Assembly: GCF_020025155.1 (NCBI RefSeq)
Contig: NZ_CP073751.1
Coordinates: forward strand, 744,001 to 808,000
Reading direction: 5' to 3'
DNA: 64,000 nucleotides
Source of the DNA: Halopseudomonas nanhaiensis
GTDB lineage: Bacteria; Pseudomonadota; Gammaproteobacteria; Pseudomonadales; Pseudomonadaceae
Below the pieces are notes generated by a model. The model was not told the origin of the DNA. It was given only the letters and a program-made list of their open reading frames with translations, and searched no databases. Shown in pieces: positions 25,606 to 34,143 of the stretch. Each line of letters starts with the position of its first letter. Position 1 is the first letter of the stretch. The position numbers and the translations under genes were made by a program.

Positions 25606-28599
25606 ATGCGGTTAAGAACGTGGTTGTTGCTGGGCGTTGCAGTGTTGGCCGGGGTCTATCTGATCCGCTATGAGTCCCATCATTCCTACTACCAATCTCT
25701 TTTTCTCAGCCGTTACGCGAAGGATCTGACCTTTCGCGTGGAAGACGGGCCGAGCGATGCCGTGCGCTTCCCGCAAGCCGGTCCCTTCGACGTGCGCCTG
25801 GGCTATACCGCCATTCCTCGCTGGACGCCACGGCTGCGACAGCACGGCTTCGAGCTGACCAGCCAGGCGCGGTTTTCTCCCGCGCTGCTGCAGCACGTCG
25901 ACTACGGATTGTTTCCGCCTTTCAAGGAAAAGACCCAGGCAGGCCTGCAGGTATTCGACTGCAAGGGCGACTCCATCTATGCGTTCCAGTATCCGCAGCG
26001 GGCCTATCCGAGCTTCGAGGCCGTGCCGGCGTTGCTGCACCGCAGTCTGCTGTATATCGAAAACCGTCGCCTGCTGGCTCCGGGTCGCGATCGCGCCAAC
26101 CCGGCGGTCGACTGGCCGCGGCTGGCCAGCGCGTCGCTGGCGTTGGTCACACGCAAGTTCGATGACGATGGCTCGACCCACGGGGCCAGTACCCTGGCCA
26201 CGCAGATCGAGAAATTCCGACACTCGCCAGAAGGCCTGACCTACGAGCCGCAGGACAAGTTGCTGCAGATGGGGTCGGCCAGTGTGCGCGCCTATCGAGA
26301 CGGGCCTTACACGCTCGAAGCGCGGGAGCAACTGGTGCTGGACTACATCAATACCGTTCCGCTGGCAGCGGCGCCGGGCTTCGGTGAAGTCAACGGCGTG
26401 GGTGATGCCGCGTGGGTCTGGTTCGGCCGGGATTTCGAGCAGTTCAACAGCGACCTGCAGGGCGCGGCCGGCGTCGAGGCGCAGGGCCAGGCGCTGCGTC
26501 AGGGTCTGGCAATCTTCGTCGCCCAGCGACGGCCCTCCTATTATCTGCTCAATGGCCGCGATGATCTCGCAGAGCTGGTAGACAGCCATGTCCGCTTGCT
26601 GGCGCGCGAGGGCATCATCGATCAACCACTGCGTGACGCTGCGCTGAATGCTTCGTTCGGTTTTCGTGAGCGAGGCCAGGCAGCGCGGATTCGTCCAGTT
26701 ATCGATGCGGACAAGGCTGTCACGGTATCGCGGGTGCGCCTGGCCAACCTGCTGGAGCAGACCCTGTATGCGGTAGACCGGATGGATCTGCGTGCGGGAA
26801 GCAGTCTGCACGCCGATCTTCAGGCCTCGGTCAGTGACTATCTGGGGAATCTTTCTGATCCGGCGTTCGCCGAGCAGGCCGGCCTGTTCGGCGAGCGGCT
26901 GTTGTCTGCCGAGAAGGTCGCGGCGGTGCGCTACAGCTTCACGCTGATGCAATCGACTGCCGATGGCAATCAGGTGCGCGTACAGACCGACAATACCGGC
27001 CTGCCGTTCGATCTCAACGAGGGCAGCAAGCTGGAGCTGGGTTCGACCGCCAAGCTACGCGTACTGGCTACCTATTTGCAGATCATCGGCGAGCTACACG
27101 CAAGTCTGGCTGGCGCCGACGAGTCGGCCTTCGCGCAGGCGCTGTCCGAACCTGAAGACCGGCTCAGCGTCTGGGTAGCCAACACGCTGCGCGGCAATCC
27201 TCAGATGACGTTGCCCGAGCTCCTCGATGCGGCGCTCGAGCGTCGCTATTCCGCTTCACCGGCCGAACGTTTCTATACCGGCGGCGGCGTGCAGCGCTTC
27301 CGCAACTTCCGCCGGGAAGACGATGGCCGCAACCCGACCATGCGCGAGTCGTTGCAGGAGTCGATCAACCTGCCGTTCGTACGGCTGCAGCGCGACATCG
27401 TGCGCCATGCGATCCATCAGGCGCATCGCGACAGCGCCGCCCTGTTGCAGGACGATACTGACCCCCGCCGCGATGAACTGCTCGAACGCTTCGCCGACCG
27501 CGAAGGGCGTACGTTCCTGCTGCGCTTCTGGCGCAAGTATCAGAACAAGGATCAGGCCGAGCGACTGAACAACTTCCTCGAGGGGCTGCGTCCGACCTCA
27601 TCCCGGTTGGCAGCCGTGCATCGCTATTTGTATCCGGACGCGACGCAGGCGGACTTCACCGCCTTCCTCGGCAGCCGTACCGACGAAGTGCTGACCGACA
27701 AGCGCATCGAGGAACTCTACCAGGCCTACGGGCCGGGCAAGTACAGCCTGCCGGACCAGGGATATATCGCGCGCGTGCATCCTTTGGAACTGTGGCTTCT
27801 CGGCTACCTGATCAACAACGAGGGAGCGATCTTCTCTGACGCGGTCCAGGCTAGCCAGGCCGAGCGTCAGGAGGTTTACGGCTGGCTGTTCCGCACCCGC
27901 CACCGCAGCGCGCGAGACAACCGCATTCGCACCATGCTCGAGGTTGAAGCGTACCTGGATATTCACGCGCGCTGGCAGGCCATGGGTTATCCGTTTGATC
28001 ATCTGGTGCCATCATTGGGGACGGCCCTGGGCAGCTCGGGCGATCGTCCGGCGGCGCTCGCTGAGTTGATGGGCATTATTCAGAATGGAGGCGTGCGCTA
28101 CCCCACTGCGCGCATTACCGAATTGCATTTCGGGGAAGGAACGCCCTACGAGACCCATTTCCAGCGGACCCCGTCGCAGGGCAAGCAGGTGCTGGTGCCG
28201 GAAGTTGCAGCAGCACTGCGCGAAGCGCTGTCGCGGGTGGTGGAAGATGGTACCGCGCGCCGGCTGCTGGGCACCTTCAACGCGCCTGACGGATCGCCCC
28301 TGGCCATCGGCGGGAAGACCGGAACGGGCGATAACCGCATACACAACGTGGCCGCCTCGGGCCTGTCTACCGGTAGCCAGGTGCTCAACCGCACCGCGAC
28401 ATTCGTGTTCTTCATTGGCGACGATCATTTCGGCACGCTCACCGCGTTCGTGCCGGGCCAGGCCGCCGGCAACTTCCGTTTTACCTCGGCCTTGCCGGTT
28501 CAGGTGCTCAAGGGCATGGCGCCGATGCTGACGGCTTATTTCGAAAACCGTCAGGCGGGTTGCAACGTGCCGGAGGTTCAGGTGGTTGCGCTGGATTGA
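25606..28599 (+). CDS. divergent GT51 transglycosylase / penicillin-binding transpeptidase
   Basis: A 997-residue protein with an N-terminal membrane anchor (about 5-20). A GT51-like domain covers about 120-320: YIENRRLLAPG (motif I, with EN for the usual ED), HGASTLATQIEK (193-202, motif II) and REQLVLDYINTVPL (motif IV); motif III (RKxxE) is not recognisable. The transpeptidase domain has S480-T-A-K483 (SxxK), S586-I-N588 (SxN) and K904-T-G906 (KTG). The spacing between SxN and KTG, about 316 residues, is roughly three times the usual value, so a large insertion is present. It probably works in the periplasm on peptidoglycan; dual activity is unproven. The start ATG has a GAGGGATCT site. 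Confidence 0.8.
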   Translation: MRLRTWLLLGVAVLAGVYLIRYESHHSYYQSLFLSRYAKDLTFRVEDGPSDAVRFPQAGPFDVRLGYTAIPRWTPRLRQHGFELTSQARFSPALLQHVDYGLFPPFKEKTQAGLQVFDCKGDSIYAFQYPQRAYPSFEAVPALLHRSLLYIENRRLLAPGRDRANPAVDWPRLASASLALVTRKFDDDGSTHGASTLATQIEKFRHSPEGLTYEPQDKLLQMGSASVRAYRDGPYTLEAREQLVLDYINTVPLAAAPGFGEVNGVGDAAWVWFGRDFEQFNSDLQGAAGVEAQGQALRQGLAIFVAQRRPSYYLLNGRDDLAELVDSHVRLLAREGIIDQPLRDAALNASFGFRERGQAARIRPVIDADKAVTVSRVRLANLLEQTLYAVDRMDLRAGSSLHADLQASVSDYLGNLSDPAFAEQAGLFGERLLSAEKVAAVRYSFTLMQSTADGNQVRVQTDNTGLPFDLNEGSKLELGSTAKLRVLATYLQIIGELHASLAGADESAFAQALSEPEDRLSVWVANTLRGNPQMTLPELLDAALERRYSASPAERFYTGGGVQRFRNFRREDDGRNPTMRESLQESINLPFVRLQRDIVRHAIHQAHRDSAALLQDDTDPRRDELLERFADREGRTFLLRFWRKYQNKDQAERLNNFLEGLRPTSSRLAAVHRYLYPDATQADFTAFLGSRTDEVLTDKRIEELYQAYGPGKYSLPDQGYIARVHPLELWLLGYLINNEGAIFSDAVQASQAERQEVYGWLFRTRHRSARDNRIRTMLEVEAYLDIHARWQAMGYPFDHLVPSLGTALGSSGDRPAALAELMGIIQNGGVRYPTARITELHFGEGTPYETHFQRTPSQGKQVLVPEVAAALREALSRVVEDGTARRLLGTFNAPDGSPLAIGGKTGTGDNRIHNVAASGLSTGSQVLNRTATFVFFIGDDHFGTLTAFVPGQAAGNFRFTSALPVQVLKGMAPMLTAYFENRQAGCNVPEVQVVALD

Positions 28600-28697
28600 C
28601 AGCGCGGCCCCTGTGGCCTACACCCTATGAACCGCCGCCGTCGAGGACCATCGCGCCTCGCGGCTGATAACAATAATGAAGGCATGAGGAGGGGTGC

Positions 28698-29519
28698 GTG
28701 GCGAGCCTTGCCAAGCCCGACGCAGTAGTCCCGGCGGATGCCGAGCGTCCGGACAATCTGTACGTGTTCGCTCCGCACTGCTTCTTTTACACAACGCCGC
28801 ACCAGAGTCCGTCCCAGCTGCAACCGCACAGCGCCACCATCCTGTTCAATCCCTTTGGTGCCTCCTTCGAGGTGATTGTCGACCAGCGCCGATATGCCAC
28901 CCGCGCGATTGCCCTGGGCTCGCTGGTTCGCCGACAGATCGTCGCGCCACCGAGCGGGCTCATCGCCCTGTTCGTCATGCCCGAGTCGCGGCTTTTTCCG
29001 CGGTTCGTTTCACTGGGGCCGGAACGCTTTCAGTTGCTCGACCGTGATGCGCTGCGCTCTGCGGACGCTGACTTCGTCGCCATGTACCAGGGGCGTGCCG
29101 AGGCCGATCAGGTCCTGCGCGCGTATCAGCACGTTACCGGTCTGCTGGGTCCGCAGTGCGCGGAGGAAGATTCGCTGCATCGCGCTCGCGAACTCATGCA
29201 GCTGATTGCCGAAAATCCCGGCCTCAGTCTTGAGGAACTCGCCGCGGCACATCGCATCACTTATTCGTGGATGTCGCGGTTGTTCTCGCACTCGGTGGGT
29301 ATACCGCTGCGTGATTACAAGAACTGGCTCAAGCGGCGCAAGGTGTGGGAGCTACTGGCCACCGATCTGTCGCTTACGGAGATCGCCCACCGGGCTGGTT
29401 TCAGCGATTCGGCCCATCTCTCGCGCACCTATCGCCGCTGGTTCGGGATGACGCCGTCGGAGAGTCGCCGGCGCAAGAAGGTGCGCTTCTTCGCCTTCCC
29501 CTTCGATGCGCCTGGCTAG
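28698..29519 (+). CDS. AraC-family transcriptional regulator
   Basis: A 273-residue protein with a GTG start (28698) preceded by GAGGAGGGG. The C-terminal DNA-binding domain (about 165-262) has two helix-turn-helix units: SLEELAAAHRITYSWMSRLF and LSLTEIAHRAGFSDSAHLSR, followed by YRRWFGMTPSESRRR, a textbook AraC end. The N-terminal half is a cupin-like sensor region without a recognisable ligand motif. It lies 98 bp after the GT51 gene and 121 bp before the antiporter gene; which of these it controls is unknown. Confidence 0.88.
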   Translation: MASLAKPDAVVPADAERPDNLYVFAPHCFFYTTPHQSPSQLQPHSATILFNPFGASFEVIVDQRRYATRAIALGSLVRRQIVAPPSGLIALFVMPESRLFPRFVSLGPERFQLLDRDALRSADADFVAMYQGRAEADQVLRAYQHVTGLLGPQCAEEDSLHRARELMQLIAENPGLSLEELAAAHRITYSWMSRLFSHSVGIPLRDYKNWLKRRKVWELLATDLSLTEIAHRAGFSDSAHLSRTYRRWFGMTPSESRRRKKVRFFAFPFDAPG

Positions 29520-29640
29520 TTCGCCCGCACTATCCGCATTGATAGAAATCGTTGCATCTGGCCGGTTCCTGAAGCCAGGCGGCATGCTAGATTTGCTTCG
29601 CTGCGCAGCATGCGCAGTTTCAATCCACTCGAGGTGATTC

Positions 29641-30720
29641 ATGAGCTTGACGGTGTTGTTGCTGTTCGCGGTAGGTCTGGTCCTGCTGGTGGTGGGGGCT
29701 GAGGTTCTGGTCAAGGGCGCGTCACGCCTGGCGGCCGGGTTTCGGATTTCGCCGCTGGTGATCGGTCTGACGGTGGTCGCATTCGGTACCAGCGCGCCGG
29801 AGATGGCGGTCAGCGCAGGCGCTGCTGTGGCCGGACAGGGTGATATTGCGCTGGGCAACGTTCTGGGCAGCAACATCTTCAACGTGCTGTTCATTCTCGG
29901 TCTCGCTGCGCTGATCGCTCCGCTTGTCGTATCGCGGCAGCTGATCCGTCTGGATGTGCCGCTCATGATTGGTGCGACCGTACTGGTCATACTGCTTTCC
30001 CTGGATGGTGAGCTGAGCATGCTCGACGGGGCATTGCTGATGTTCCTGATCGTCGCTTACACCGGGTTTCTGGTGGTCAGCAGCCGCCGCGCCAACAGCC
30101 CGACCGATGCCAGTGAACTGGGTGTGCCGGATGCCGAACACAGCGGCTCGATGCTGGTGAATGTGCTGTTCATCGTAGGCGGCCTGGTGATGCTGGTGCT
30201 GGGTGCGCGCTGGCTGGTCAACGGAGCGGTATCCATGGCGACCGCCTTTGGTCTGTCAGAACGGGTGATCGCGCTGACCATCGTCGCGGCAGGGACCTCG
30301 CTGCCCGAGGTGGCCACATCAGTCATCGCCAGCATCCGTGGCCAACGCGATATCGCGGTGGGTAACGTAGTGGGCAGCAATATCTTCAACCTGCTGGCAG
30401 TACTGGGTCTGGCGGGGCTTCTGTCGCCGGACGGCGTGCAGGTATCCGACGCGGTGCTGCGCTTTGACATGCTGATCACGCTCGCCGTCGCTGTCGCCTG
30501 TCTACCGATCTTCTTCAGCGGTTTTCGCATCAATCGCTGGGAAGGTTTGCTGTTTCTCGCGTACTACGTCGTGTACACCGCGCACCTGGTCATGGCGGCG
30601 ACCGGCTCGATTGCGTTGGGCGGCATGCAGACAGCGATTCTGTATTACGCGTTGCCGCTCACGGCATTGACGCTGATGGTGCTGATGGTGCAGGGCTGGA
30701 GAGAGCGCCACAGGCACTGA
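29641..30720 (+). CDS. calcium/sodium antiporter, YrbG/CaCA family
   Basis: A 359-residue membrane protein with two homologous inverted halves of five helices each. The alpha-repeat motifs are FGTSAPEMAVSAG plus GNVLGSNIFNVLFILG (near residues 50-90) and AGTSLPEVATSVIAS plus GNVVGSNIFNLLAVLG (near 220-260). The acidic residues in both GTSxPE motifs bind the cation in this superfamily. It acts in the inner membrane as a K+-independent Na+/Ca2+ or cation/proton exchanger; ion preference is not readable. The start at 29641 has a GAGGTGATTC ribosome-binding site. Confidence 0.9.
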   Translation: MSLTVLLLFAVGLVLLVVGAEVLVKGASRLAAGFRISPLVIGLTVVAFGTSAPEMAVSAGAAVAGQGDIALGNVLGSNIFNVLFILGLAALIAPLVVSRQLIRLDVPLMIGATVLVILLSLDGELSMLDGALLMFLIVAYTGFLVVSSRRANSPTDASELGVPDAEHSGSMLVNVLFIVGGLVMLVLGARWLVNGAVSMATAFGLSERVIALTIVAAGTSLPEVATSVIASIRGQRDIAVGNVVGSNIFNLLAVLGLAGLLSPDGVQVSDAVLRFDMLITLAVAVACLPIFFSGFRINRWEGLLFLAYYVVYTAHLVMAATGSIALGGMQTAILYYALPLTALTLMVLMVQGWRERHRH

Positions 30721-30776
30721 CGAGACGGATATCGCGCTTCGCTCTACGGGAGACATATTTTATTACTGTATAGAAT

Positions 30777-30806
30777 GACGGTCCGGTCACTTTCCGACGG
30801 ACCGTC
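30777..30806. repeat. 9-bp inverted repeat upstream of the wax ester synthase gene
   Basis: GACGGTCCG / CGGACCGTC with a 12-nt loop, immediately downstream of an extended -10-like TGTATAGAAT (30767-30776). It could be an operator overlapping the start site, or the terminator of the antiporter gene (a T-rich CTTGTATTGTCTTT follows). Confidence 0.45.
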
Positions 30807-30865
30807 CCTTGTATTGTCTTTCAAGACCTCTAAGCTTGATTGGAATCAATAAAGGCCTGCGAACA

Positions 30866-30907
30866 ATGAGTCAATACTCGGACCTGTTCGCCGTTACCCG
30901 AGGATGA
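30866..30907 (+). other. possible 13-codon leader frame before the wax ester synthase gene
   Basis: ATG at 30866, reading MSQYSDLFAVTRG, stops with TGA 3 nt before the ATG at 30911. A weak AAAGG lies upstream. It may be chance; it is recorded because its stop overlaps the GAGGA ribosome-binding region of the next gene, so translating it would affect initiation there. Confidence 0.2.
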
Positions 30908-30910
30908 CCA

Positions 30911-32599
30911 ATGAAGCAACTCACCCCGATGGACTCCTATTTCTTTCATTTCGAGACGCCCAATCAACCCATGATGCTTGGCAGTCTCTGGCTATGTGAT
31001 CAGAGCGAGGTGCCGGGCGGCGTTGTCCGACACAAGGAGATCCTGCAGTACGTTTCCGACCGGCTGAATACCACGTCGTATTTTCGGCGTCGGCTGCAGG
31101 AAGTGCCGTTCGGTCTGGATGATCCCTACTGGCTGGAAGACGAGAACTTTGATCTGGAATACCACGTCAGGCACGTCGGGCTGCCACAGCCCGGTGACTG
31201 GCGTCAGCTGTGCATCTTCACTGCCCGCACCATGTCGCGCAGCGTCGATATGGAGCGCGCGCCGTGGGAGCTGTACATCATTGAAGGACTGAACAACGTC
31301 GAAGGCGTCCCGCCGAACAGCTTTGCCGTGCTCATCCGCTTCCACCATGCCTACGTCGATGGCAAGTCGAGCCTCGAGTTGAGCACGGCGATGATGGAAG
31401 AGACGCCCGATCACCAGTACGGCCGTCGGGATCGCGTCGAGGTGGCCGAGCGCGCGCCATCGCATCTGGAAATGTGGGCGCGGACCACGCCGCGCATGCT
31501 TACCCAGTCTTTCCGCAGCATCAAGGCAGGCATGTTGCTCGGCCGCAAGAGCGCCGAACTCGCTTGGCGCATGCAGCTCGACGCAGTTACGGATCGACAG
31601 CGGGCGCCGCAGACGATCTTCAACGTGCCGGTGTCGCCGCATCGCTCGTACGGGGGTTACGTCTGGGATATCCCGGAGCTCAAGCAACTGCGTCAGTTGT
31701 GCAAGGGCGCCACGCTCAATGACGTGGTGATCGCCATCATTGGCGGCGGCATGCGTCGCTACCTGGCGGGCCGTAACGCCTTGCCGGCCGAATCGCTGGT
31801 GGCTCTGTGTCCGGTATCGATTCGCCCGGAAGAAGCCCGTCACGACGGCGGCAACCTGTTGTCGGCAATGTACATCGGGATCGGCAGTGACATCGATGAT
31901 CCGGTTCGCCGGCTGGAAACGGTCCACCGTCGTACGGTCAAGGGGGTGCCTCTGGCCAAGGAGGTGCTCGTCGATCTGGTCAACGCGGCGGGAGATCTGG
32001 TCCCTGCATATATGCGCGCATTCGCTGGCTGGGTGCAGCAGAAGACCCGCGTGGCTGCCAAGGTACCGATCGTCAATACCCTCATCACCAACGTGCCGGG
32101 CATACCGGGTCTGACGCCGCGTTACTTCGCCGGTGCCAAGATCTGCAGCGTCTACCCGCTGGTGCCGGTCGCCGACGGCATTGCCCTCGGCCACGTGGTC
32201 AGCGGCATCTATGGAAGTCTGAACCTGGGCGTGGTGGCCGACCGCAAGGTGGTCGACGACATGGACCACTACATCGCCTGCATCGATGAGTCGACGCGCG
32301 AGTATCGGGCGGTTCTGGAACAACTGCAGAGCGAGGTTCCGGAGGAGGCCGAGGACGTTATCGCCGAGCCGGTCCCGGAATCGGTCCTGGCCGCCATGGT
32401 CGTGGCTGACCAGCAGATGGACGCGCAGGAGCAAGCGTCGAACAAGGCGAGCGCGGAGGGGCATGCTGAACAAGCAGCGCCGGACCGCAAGCGGGAGAAA
32501 GTCGCCGCGTCCGCTGCGAGAAAGCCTGCACGAGCCAAGCGCATCCGCAGCGCCGGGACGAACAAACAGTCGGACCAATCGGTAGCCGGGCAAGCTTGA
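30911..32599 (+). CDS. wax ester synthase / diacylglycerol acyltransferase (WS/DGAT)
   Basis: A 562-residue bifunctional acyltransferase making wax esters from fatty alcohol plus acyl-CoA, or triacylglycerol from diacylglycerol. The catalytic HHxxxDG motif is HHAYVDG at residues 145-151. The N-terminus MKQLTPMDSYFFHFETP and the second conserved block GATLNDVVIAIIGGGMRRYL match the family. The core ends near residue 460; the last 100 residues are an Ala/Lys/Arg/Glu-rich, low-complexity tail that is probably disordered. It is followed 14 bp later by a patatin gene. The product in vivo cannot be decided. Confidence 0.93.
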   Translation: MKQLTPMDSYFFHFETPNQPMMLGSLWLCDQSEVPGGVVRHKEILQYVSDRLNTTSYFRRRLQEVPFGLDDPYWLEDENFDLEYHVRHVGLPQPGDWRQLCIFTARTMSRSVDMERAPWELYIIEGLNNVEGVPPNSFAVLIRFHHAYVDGKSSLELSTAMMEETPDHQYGRRDRVEVAERAPSHLEMWARTTPRMLTQSFRSIKAGMLLGRKSAELAWRMQLDAVTDRQRAPQTIFNVPVSPHRSYGGYVWDIPELKQLRQLCKGATLNDVVIAIIGGGMRRYLAGRNALPAESLVALCPVSIRPEEARHDGGNLLSAMYIGIGSDIDDPVRRLETVHRRTVKGVPLAKEVLVDLVNAAGDLVPAYMRAFAGWVQQKTRVAAKVPIVNTLITNVPGIPGLTPRYFAGAKICSVYPLVPVADGIALGHVVSGIYGSLNLGVVADRKVVDDMDHYIACIDESTREYRAVLEQLQSEVPEEAEDVIAEPVPESVLAAMVVADQQMDAQEQASNKASAEGHAEQAAPDRKREKVAASAARKPARAKRIRSAGTNKQSDQSVAGQA

Positions 32600-32613
32600 G
32601 CAGGGGAGGGGGC

Positions 32614-34068
32614 ATGAAGATCTTTCAGCGTAGTCGCGCCAAACAGTTGTTGAGCGAGATGGAGCAGGCCGAGTCCTACGAGCAATGGGCCGCTCTGGCC
32701 GCCGAGTACGATGAAGAAAACGGCCTTGACGAGTGGAGGCAGGACGATGCCTGCGAATCCTACGATTACAGGGCGATTCGCGAGCGCCTGGACATCATTC
32801 GCGACCTGCGATTTCGGCGCGAGTATCAGAAGCTGCTGTTCACACTGAACGAGGGTATTCACGGCAACCTTGGGGGCATGGGCAAGCCGTCGCTGTACAA
32901 CAAGGCGCGGCTGGGCACCAAAAATCTCATCACCCGTTACGTCCAGGAAGTCTGTGGGGCGCTTGAGGATCTCAATGAGGTGGACGAGTCGGTGCTGTCG
33001 CTGGAAGACAAGCAGGACTTTTTCGTCCGCGCCAGCCACTGCTACGGCCGCTCTGCACTGATGCTCAGCGGCGGCGCGGTGCTGGGATACTTTCATGCTG
33101 GGGTTCTCAAGGCACTGTTCGACCAGACCTTGCTTCCCGAGATCATCTCCGGCAGCAGCGCCGGCTCGATACTCGCAGCCGCCGCCTGTTGTCATACGGA
33201 CGACGAGCTGATCGATCGACTCAGTCTCGACAACCTGCACCATGAAGCGGAAGAAACCTCTGCGATTCGCCCGGTGGTGGCGCTGGGCGTCACGCGCAAG
33301 CCGAATATCGACGCAGGGAATCTGCGTGAGTATCTGGCCAAGATTCTTCCGGATCTCACGTTTCAGGAAGCTTTCGAGCTCACCGGCCGCAAGCTCAACA
33401 TCACCGTGACGGGTCTGTCGACCCGGCAGGCTCCGCGCCTGCTCAATGCGATCACCTCGCCTAACGTGCTTATCCGTACGGCGGTGCAGGCGTCCTGCGC
33501 AATCTATGGCATCTATCCGCCGGTGACGTTGATGTGCCGCAATTCCGCCGGCGAAACCGTGCCCTACCTACCGGGTGAAAAATGGATTGATGGCTCGTTC
33601 GCTGATGACCTGCCGGCCAAGCGACTGACGCGGTTGTACGGCGTAAATCACTTCATCTCGAGCATGACCAACCCTGCCGCTCTGGCGATCACGCCCGATC
33701 CGGACCGGCCGCCGAATGCACTGCGGGAGCTGGTCAATTACCAGGCTCGATTCTGGAAATTTTCCTCGGCGGAGGCGCTGCGCTTTACCCGCGACCATAT
33801 TCGCATCAAGTCGCCAGTCATCAGCCTGATGCAGCATCTGACGTACGGGGTTCTCGCGCAGGAATACACCGCGGACATCAATATCTTCCTGCGCAACCGC
33901 TGGGATCACCCGCTGCGCCTGCTGGCGCCGCCTTCGCGGGAAGCCATGCATCGGTTGATTCACGAGGGCGAGCGGTCCACCTGGGAGAAGGTCGAGATGG
34001 TGCGCAACTGCACGGCGATCAGTCGTACGCTGGACGGGATTCTGCACAGCCGCGGCTGGGAAAAGTGA
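32614..34068 (+). CDS. patatin-like phospholipase / lipase with DUF3336 domain
   Basis: A 484-residue protein. The N-terminal 130 residues match the DUF3336 region found in fungal triacylglycerol lipases and in bacterial homologues. The patatin domain follows with the oxyanion segment LSGGAVLGYFHAGV (151-164), nucleophile elbow GSSAG (catalytic Ser182) and DGS (Asp326), giving an intact Ser-Asp dyad. The start at 32614 is set by AGGGGAGGGGG just upstream. Only 14 bp separate it from the WS/DGAT gene, so the two are very likely co-transcribed: one makes neutral lipid, the other may hydrolyse it. Confidence 0.92.
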   Translation: MKIFQRSRAKQLLSEMEQAESYEQWAALAAEYDEENGLDEWRQDDACESYDYRAIRERLDIIRDLRFRREYQKLLFTLNEGIHGNLGGMGKPSLYNKARLGTKNLITRYVQEVCGALEDLNEVDESVLSLEDKQDFFVRASHCYGRSALMLSGGAVLGYFHAGVLKALFDQTLLPEIISGSSAGSILAAAACCHTDDELIDRLSLDNLHHEAEETSAIRPVVALGVTRKPNIDAGNLREYLAKILPDLTFQEAFELTGRKLNITVTGLSTRQAPRLLNAITSPNVLIRTAVQASCAIYGIYPPVTLMCRNSAGETVPYLPGEKWIDGSFADDLPAKRLTRLYGVNHFISSMTNPAALAITPDPDRPPNALRELVNYQARFWKFSSAEALRFTRDHIRIKSPVISLMQHLTYGVLAQEYTADINIFLRNRWDHPLRLLAPPSREAMHRLIHEGERSTWEKVEMVRNCTAISRTLDGILHSRGWEK

Positions 34069-34143
34069 GCGGGGTCCGGGCGACTTTGCAAATGAGGGAG
34101 GGAGCCGCACAATAGCGCTTCGATCATTGCACAGGGGCCGACC

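Noticed and set aside
21639-28599. A genomic island or prophage carrying the accessory genes of 21-35 kb
   Set aside because: No integrase, transposase, tRNA-end repeat or phage gene is present, and composition matches the flanks by eye.
30992-32593. A 533-codon open frame on the minus strand
   Set aside because: Antisense to the WS/DGAT gene, compositionally a shadow (His/Arg/Gln rich), no start signal or family match.
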